Part shown: positions 26,183 through 30,494 of the stretch, piece by piece
Layout: each line of letters begins with the position of its first letter
Position numbering within the stretch: position 1 is the stretch's first letter
Assembly (NCBI GenBank): GCA_023091735.1
Contig: JALKBU010000620.1
Span: forward strand, 1 to 30,494
From: Trichomonas tenax
Lineage: Eukaryota > Parabasalia > Trichomonadida > Trichomonadidae
DNA length: 30,494 nt
Direction of reading: 5' to 3'
Notes under the pieces: generated by a model
Seen by the model: only the letters and a program-made list of their open reading frames with translations
The model's database searches: none
What the model was told of the DNA's origin: nothing
Translations under genes and position numbers: made by a program

Positions 26183-27143
26183 TCATAGCAGTTTTTCTCA
26201 AAGACGACATTTGGCAATACGCTTAAAAGGGAGAAATATCCCTTTTGAAAAAATTTTATAGATTAAACGATTCCTTTTGAAAATTTAATGGAGGGTACAC
26301 TCAATTTTTATCAGACTTTTGTCAATTTTTTTTAAAAAATATTTGTAAAGCGTCAAAATGTCAAATTAATCTTTCATTTGGACATCAAATTGAGACTTTA
26401 AACGGCAATGAATAGATGTAACCACATGTATCTTTATAGCAGTCTTAGTCCAATTTGATTCAATTCGATCACTATATCTCAATCCAAGTCTCTCTTCGAT
26501 TCTGGCAGACTTTTTCTCACTTTAGTTCTTTTCTGTAACTCGCATACACTTATGTGCACAATAATCCTTTTAGCGATGATTTTTTTGCATATTCAATCTT
26601 TCTGTAACATCAACAGTCATTCTATGATGCTTTTTAACTTGCTGCAACATCACCAATCTTCATCTCACATGAATTGCCGTTTGCATTTCTTTAAGACCAA
26701 TATAATATTGCTCTGATATCATTTGACATTCTATGACATCAGTTACACTTGACATAACTCAATCAAGACGTTTTCATTCATCTTTATCATATTAAAGGAA
26801 CAAAAAATTGCTGATTTGGGTTCATTATTAACATATATTGCTTTATGCGACTTTGAGAAAGAATAGTCTCTGGTTAAATATGTTTGAATTCTCATGTTAT
26901 TTGAATTTGGATTTGAAAATGTGAATTAAAGAAAATTATTCATGGAATAATCAACTCTCATGTTTGTAATTCATTTTGCAATATAAAATATTGCAAATTG
27001 ACATAATAATTTGTGAAAAAAATATTTGATTGATTCGCGAAATTAATCGAGCAAAACGTCCACATGGTCGATGCAAATGCTATATCTAAAATATTTTTAG
27101 AATCATAATATAATTCAAAAGTGACAAAATTTTAGTTAAATTT
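26183..27143. other. Spacer; hairpin AAAAGGGA...TCCCTTTT
   Basis: AAAAGGGA (26225-26232) pairs with TCCCTTTT (26239-26246) around a 6-nt loop. The rest of the ~960 bp is AT-rich with scattered ACATC/TTGACA words between 26560 and 26770 and no ORF. AAAAGTGA (27117-27124) lies 19 nt before the next ATG. The word AATGAATAGATGTA occurs near 26409 and again near 28819. Confidence 0.4.
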
Positions 27144-28145
27144 ATGGTATTATATGCGAATATCATTTCTATCGGTCTCGCGATGATAACAATCCTCCTG
27201 ATCGGTTATGTTTGCGGTAAGTTCCGTATTATCACGAAAGAAGGTGCTGCCACGCTTAATAAATACGTATTTAAGATTTGTTTGATACCTGTTGCTGTTC
27301 GAGCATTGATTATAAAGAAAATCGTTACTGTATCGTTCTGGCCGTTACTTATATCAATATTAGTTGCAATATCTGTAATGATCACATTAAGTATTTCATT
27401 TTTAATACCAACGAAGGATAAATTCGGTACCTTCCTGTCCTGTCTCATGCCTGCAGCATATGTCAACTACTTAATCTCAGGAATACCAATCTTTCAATCA
27501 ATTTGGGATCCAATCGAGACAGATATCGTTGCTATAACTTCGATCACAAACGATTTGTTTACAAATCCAGTGTATCTACTTCTTGGCGCTCTTTGGGCAA
27601 TAAAAAGAGAAAACGTTGAAAGTATGGAAAATGGATCTACACAAGAAAGGAAGTTTGGATGGATTGAAGTTAAGATGGTTGCTTTGAAGCTTGTGCAGTC
27701 ACCGATTCTCATAGGAAACACAATTGGTCTCGTTTATTCAGCGACAGGATCAAAAGTCCCAACATTTATCGATGAATTCCTTAATCTCACAGGAAATGTT
27801 GTTCTTCCAATGGCAATGTTCTGCATTGGCGTATTCTTATCGAATAATCCGTTGATTCCTAATAATTGGTTCGAATTTCTTGGATGTTTCGTTATAAGAT
27901 TGTTCGTATCGCCTGGATGGGCAATATTATGGTGCTGGGTCTTAAAGCTTCCAGGAAAACTTGCAAAGCAGTGCGTTGTATTGGCTTCTATGCCTACAGC
28001 AGTGACTGCATATTTGCTTGCTGAGACAACAGGTTTAGGACAGCATCTCGCTTCGGTGATGGTTTTTTGGACCACAATATTATGCATTCCTGTTATAATA
28101 CTGTGGATGTGGGTGTTCGACCAAACAAAACTTTTCACCGAATGA
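27144..28145 (+). CDS. Auxin efflux carrier (AEC) family membrane transporter
   Basis: This 333-residue protein has about ten transmembrane segments arranged as two five-helix halves, as in the AEC/PIN-like fold. TM1 is about 7-26 (ISIGLAMITILLIGYVCG), with the family's KFRIITKEGAATLNKYVFKICLIPV following. Helices continue to a central hydrophilic loop (about 154-171, RENVESMENGSTQERK), and the second half carries LPMAMFCIGVF and ASMPTAVTAYLLAE, matching the conserved P...A/G..L and MP.A/G motifs. AEC members export organic anions; malate, auxin-like or other acids are known in the family, but nothing here fixes the substrate. The frame is intact, from ATG 27144 to TGA. Plasma or endomembrane location is inferred. 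Confidence 0.85.
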   Translation: MVLYANIISIGLAMITILLIGYVCGKFRIITKEGAATLNKYVFKICLIPVAVRALIIKKIVTVSFWPLLISILVAISVMITLSISFLIPTKDKFGTFLSCLMPAAYVNYLISGIPIFQSIWDPIETDIVAITSITNDLFTNPVYLLLGALWAIKRENVESMENGSTQERKFGWIEVKMVALKLVQSPILIGNTIGLVYSATGSKVPTFIDEFLNLTGNVVLPMAMFCIGVFLSNNPLIPNNWFEFLGCFVIRLFVSPGWAILWCWVLKLPGKLAKQCVVLASMPTAVTAYLLAETTGLGQHLASVMVFWTTILCIPVIILWMWVFDQTKLFTE

Positions 28146-28931
28146 TTGTTTTATTTTGCTATGTTTTTATTTATAAATTTTTCTATCCCCCAACATTTTA
28201 TTTATGCTTTTATTATTCACCCATAGAACATCATTAAATATATATCTCTATCATTCAAACAGATATGCATCATTGATGGATATCGAGCGATCATCTGCTG
28301 CATAACGACATATGATGACTACAGAGAAAAGAAATTTCATCATATGTCATTATGCACTATTGAGGAGTATATTTATAGAAACCAAAAGGGAATCTCACTA
28401 TTTATTACTCAAATTACAAGGTATAACGAAGCGATTAAGAGAGCCTAACAAAATATATAGATTGCATTTCTTCAAGCAGAAATTGTTTCATGATCATCAA
28501 ATTTTCACATGATATTGGTGTTATTTGATCAGAGACTTTCATGCTCAATGAAGCCACCACTATTGGACAAGAGCCGAAAGAACTCAAAAGTTGAAAATCA
28601 ATCAAATACATCATTTAAATTGACATCAAGAAAAAATTATTTTTTTTAACATTTCTTCCATATTATCTTTGAATCTAAAGCAACATCCTTTTGAACTTTG
28701 AACAATCATCATTTAAAGTTGGGTTCATTTCAGACAAAATCATTGACATTATATCTTGAGAATCACTTTTATGAATTGATGTGAGTTAAAAAAATTATAA
28801 CGCTAAGGTTTCGTAAAATGAATAGATGTAGCACTAAACAAATGTTTACATTAAATAAATAGAATCATGTTCCAAGGGTAAAAAATTAAAAATAAAATCA
28901 AACTCCAAATTCCTGTATTTTGCCCACTGCA
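28146..28931. other. Convergent spacer without a supported gene
   Basis: About 785 bp of AT-rich DNA between the AEC and Mob1 genes. A 66-codon frame at 28312-28512 is basic and compositionally like the spacer, and is not called. No array or RNA gene was seen. Confidence 0.4.
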
Positions 28932-29600
28932 TTACTGTTCTGTTGGCAGGCTGATGTGCATCGCATTAAATACAGGTTTAAGCATTTCGAAATCAGCGAG
29001 TTTGATCATATTATTACGCAATGCCAAAAGAACGTAATGAGCAAGCAATGTGTTGATTACAGGTTCAATGTTATACTCTTTAATTGCAGAGAAATGGCAA
29101 AGATACAAATGGTTGAAAATTCTTGTTGTTCTGCGATAAATTGTCTGTAAGGCTGTGAGAGCTTGTTCACTCAATTCAGCATTATTCTTCTTAGGGAACA
29201 ATGTTTCATTTCCAAGCTGACGTTTAGACCATCTTGTCAACTGAAGGAGATATTCAGGCGTTGACAGCTGGACTGGGTCTGTTGTGCTCTCATCTTCCCA
29301 GAAATAGTGGTAGTGAGGACCAGCGTTGAACATCGGGCAAGTTTCTGATGTGCAAAACAGCGAACAGACCTGATAGAGCTTTTCCGTGCGCTCCAAGTAA
29401 TCAAGGGCACTGACAACGAGCCAATCGTTCTTTGACATTCCCTCAGGAGGCTTGAGAAGAGGCTCAAAATCTGAAATTAGCGTAACTCCGGTGACTTTCT
29501 TTAGCTGGTTGTATTTCTTTGTCAGAATTGTCATGTCCTTCGAGACCAATATAGTTTCGCCTTTCGACGTACTCTTTGAGACTTTCTTCTTCGGTGGCAT
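28932..29600 (-). CDS. Mob1/phocein-family kinase activator
   Basis: This 222-residue protein is a Mob1-type adaptor, which binds and activates NDR/LATS kinases in mitotic exit, cytokinesis and Hippo-like signalling. A basic N-terminus (MPPKKKVSKSTSKG) precedes the Mob core. PPEGMSKNDWLVVSALDYLER (51-71) matches LP.GED..EW.A.N..DF. The zinc ligands are present: Cys83 and Cys88 in FCTSETCPM, and His164 and His169 in HLYLCHF, spaced like His161/His166 in human MOB1. AGPHYHYFW (93-101) matches AGPKYEYHW. Phosphorylation-binding basic residues around 155-160 (YRRTTR) fit the phosphopeptide site. The frame is intact with usual length. Two or three TTAC-TG-CA words lie 49-90 bp upstream of the ATG. 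Confidence 0.92.
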   Translation of the reverse strand: MPPKKKVSKSTSKGETILVSKDMTILTKKYNQLKKVTGVTLISDFEPLLKPPEGMSKNDWLVVSALDYLERTEKLYQVCSLFCTSETCPMFNAGPHYHYFWEDESTTDPVQLSTPEYLLQLTRWSKRQLGNETLFPKKNNAELSEQALTALQTIYRRTTRIFNHLYLCHFSAIKEYNIEPVINTLLAHYVLLALRNNMIKLADFEMLKPVFNAMHISLPTEQ

Positions 29601-30120
29601 CTAAAAAAATTTATATATGAACAGAGCTTTTCAATTTTCTATAAATTTTTACATGTCATATAGTGCCATGTAAATTATAATTTACTTGACAAAAATCAAA
29701 CATTGAATTTTCTCCACAAGGATAAATCAATTCATTCACTTTCAAACAAAAAATGAAGTAGCTGATGCTTCACTCTTTTCATTATTTAGTTAAGGATCTC
29801 AAAAAATGATATCAATATATAATCTTGATTCATTCAACAAAATTCCTACATATCATCTCTCTTTTATATGTTATAGCTAGGTATATGTTAGCAGGAACTA
29901 TGATACTTTGTCCACAGTGTACTAGAAATAGTATCAATATCATGGAAAGATAATTTACAATTTGCAATGGATAGATTTCAACATGCAAACCTATAATTTA
30001 TACCCCACCATCCTAAGCACTCAATAGTAGTATGAGATATGAAAGAGTTGTGTCAATCTTTAATAATGGTTGATGTTATCATAAAATGATGCCTGGTAGA
30101 AATCATAAGCAGCTTTCAAC
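29601..30120. other. Mob1 upstream region
   Basis: TTACATGTCATA (from 29649), TGCCATGTAA (29665-29674, the reverse orientation) and TTACTTGACAAAAA (from 29682) form a short version of the array seen at NTF2 and USP. Beyond 29700 the DNA is AT-rich and no gene was recognised. Confidence 0.4.
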
Positions 30121-30128
30121 AAATTGCA

Positions 30129-30163
30129 CATGTGTACACGACTGCCCTTCGGGTGTGCACATG
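30129..30163. ncRNA. Stem-loop with C-TTCG-G tetraloop
   Basis: CATGTGTACAC (30129-30139) pairs with GTGTGCACATG (30153-30163) with a single G-T wobble. The loop side contains CC-TTCG-GG, a very stable tetraloop cap. It is GC-rich against an AT-rich background and has no coding frame of its own. It may be an RNA gene fragment or a 3'-end structure. Confidence 0.4.
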
Positions 30164-30237
30164 AAAGGATTGGGAAAGAATAGTGGTTGGTGATGATAAA
30201 TTAAAAATTCAACATCATTTGCTGAAAGTGGTATAAT

Positions 30238-30294
<57 letters not shown>

Positions 30295-30359
30295 AAAAAA
30301 AAAAAGAAAAAAAAAAAAAAAAAAAAACACCAAAAAAACAAAAAAAAAAAACACAAAAC
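30238..30359. repeat. CA repeat plus ~110-bp interrupted poly(A)
   Basis: A CA dinucleotide run (30238-30250) leads into a long tract of A, interrupted only by scattered C and one or two G. Predicted proteins made only of Phe on the opposite strand are translation artefacts. It may be a retroelement tail, a tract expanded by slippage, or an assembly error. Confidence 0.6.
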
Positions 30360-30494
30360 GAATACAAAAAAGGAGAAAACAATCTATACCAATCACAAAC
30401 AAGAAAGAGGGAGTTGAGCCCGCAATTGGTATTATATATCAATAGAAATACACATAATTTCATTTCCTATTCTTTGAATGCCAGACAGACAAAA

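Noticed and set aside
28312..28512. 66-codon plus-strand frame
   Set aside because: Composition like the spacer, no motif, no promoter word close by.
30103..30463. Phe-rich minus-strand frames
   Set aside because: Only translation of the poly(A)/CA tract.

Overview
The window looks like nuclear DNA of a parabasalid protist, most likely a Tritrichomonas-type trichomonad. The evidence is very AT-rich, gene-poor spacers; intron-free genes on both strands with short leaders; a gene with the trichomonad-type initiator-binding domain; many TCACTTTT motifs close upstream of start codons (a match to the trichomonad Inr, TCA-Py-T/A); and several decaying members of membrane or surface families. No bacterial or viral features were seen. 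The species is an inference.

Layout: 1-219 is a partial hypothetical gene (minus). 395-594 holds a strong hairpin and a tRNA-like pol III unit. 635-948 is an 18-bp-period ATTCC array, followed by a triple-RRM protein (1058-1867, plus). Next come a tetraspanin (2558-3280, plus), a secreted histidine acid phosphatase (3704-4897, minus) and a small hypothetical gene (5552-5878, plus). The 6-9.1 kb stretch is a graveyard: a multiply broken membrane-protein pseudogene, a 600-bp foldback (MITE-like) element and a beta-helix surface-protein fragment. Then a ubiquitin-specific protease (9113-10585, minus), a promoter array shared with a broken gene, an ankyrin-family-like remnant, a large helical hypothetical protein (12441-13769, minus), a 2-phosphoglycerate kinase/LPA1-like P-loop protein (14464-15510, plus), Sec23 (15770-17395, plus), an SLC35F6-like transporter (17502-18680, minus) and a small helical protein (19268-19582, plus).

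Further on are Nup35/53 (19975-20559, minus) and NTF2 (20942-21328, minus), two nuclear-transport proteins next to each other. These are followed by a long pseudogene (21508-23073), an initiator-binding-domain transcription factor (23523-24389, minus), a C-terminal remnant of a single-pass surface protein (25598-26182), an auxin-efflux-carrier-family permease (27144-28145, plus) and Mob1 (28932-29600, minus). The right end is a C-TTCG-G hairpin and a roughly 110-bp A-rich tract.

The genes are mostly unrelated housekeeping functions (COPII, nuclear transport, Mob kinase activation, deubiquitination), not one pathway. The most interesting shared signal is regulatory. Degenerate TTACATGTCAAAATT-like units are repeated every ~20 bp in the 5' regions of USP, LPA1-like, NTF2 and, more weakly, acid phosphatase and Mob1. 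A different motif (ATTCC) is repeated every ~18 bp upstream of the RRM gene.
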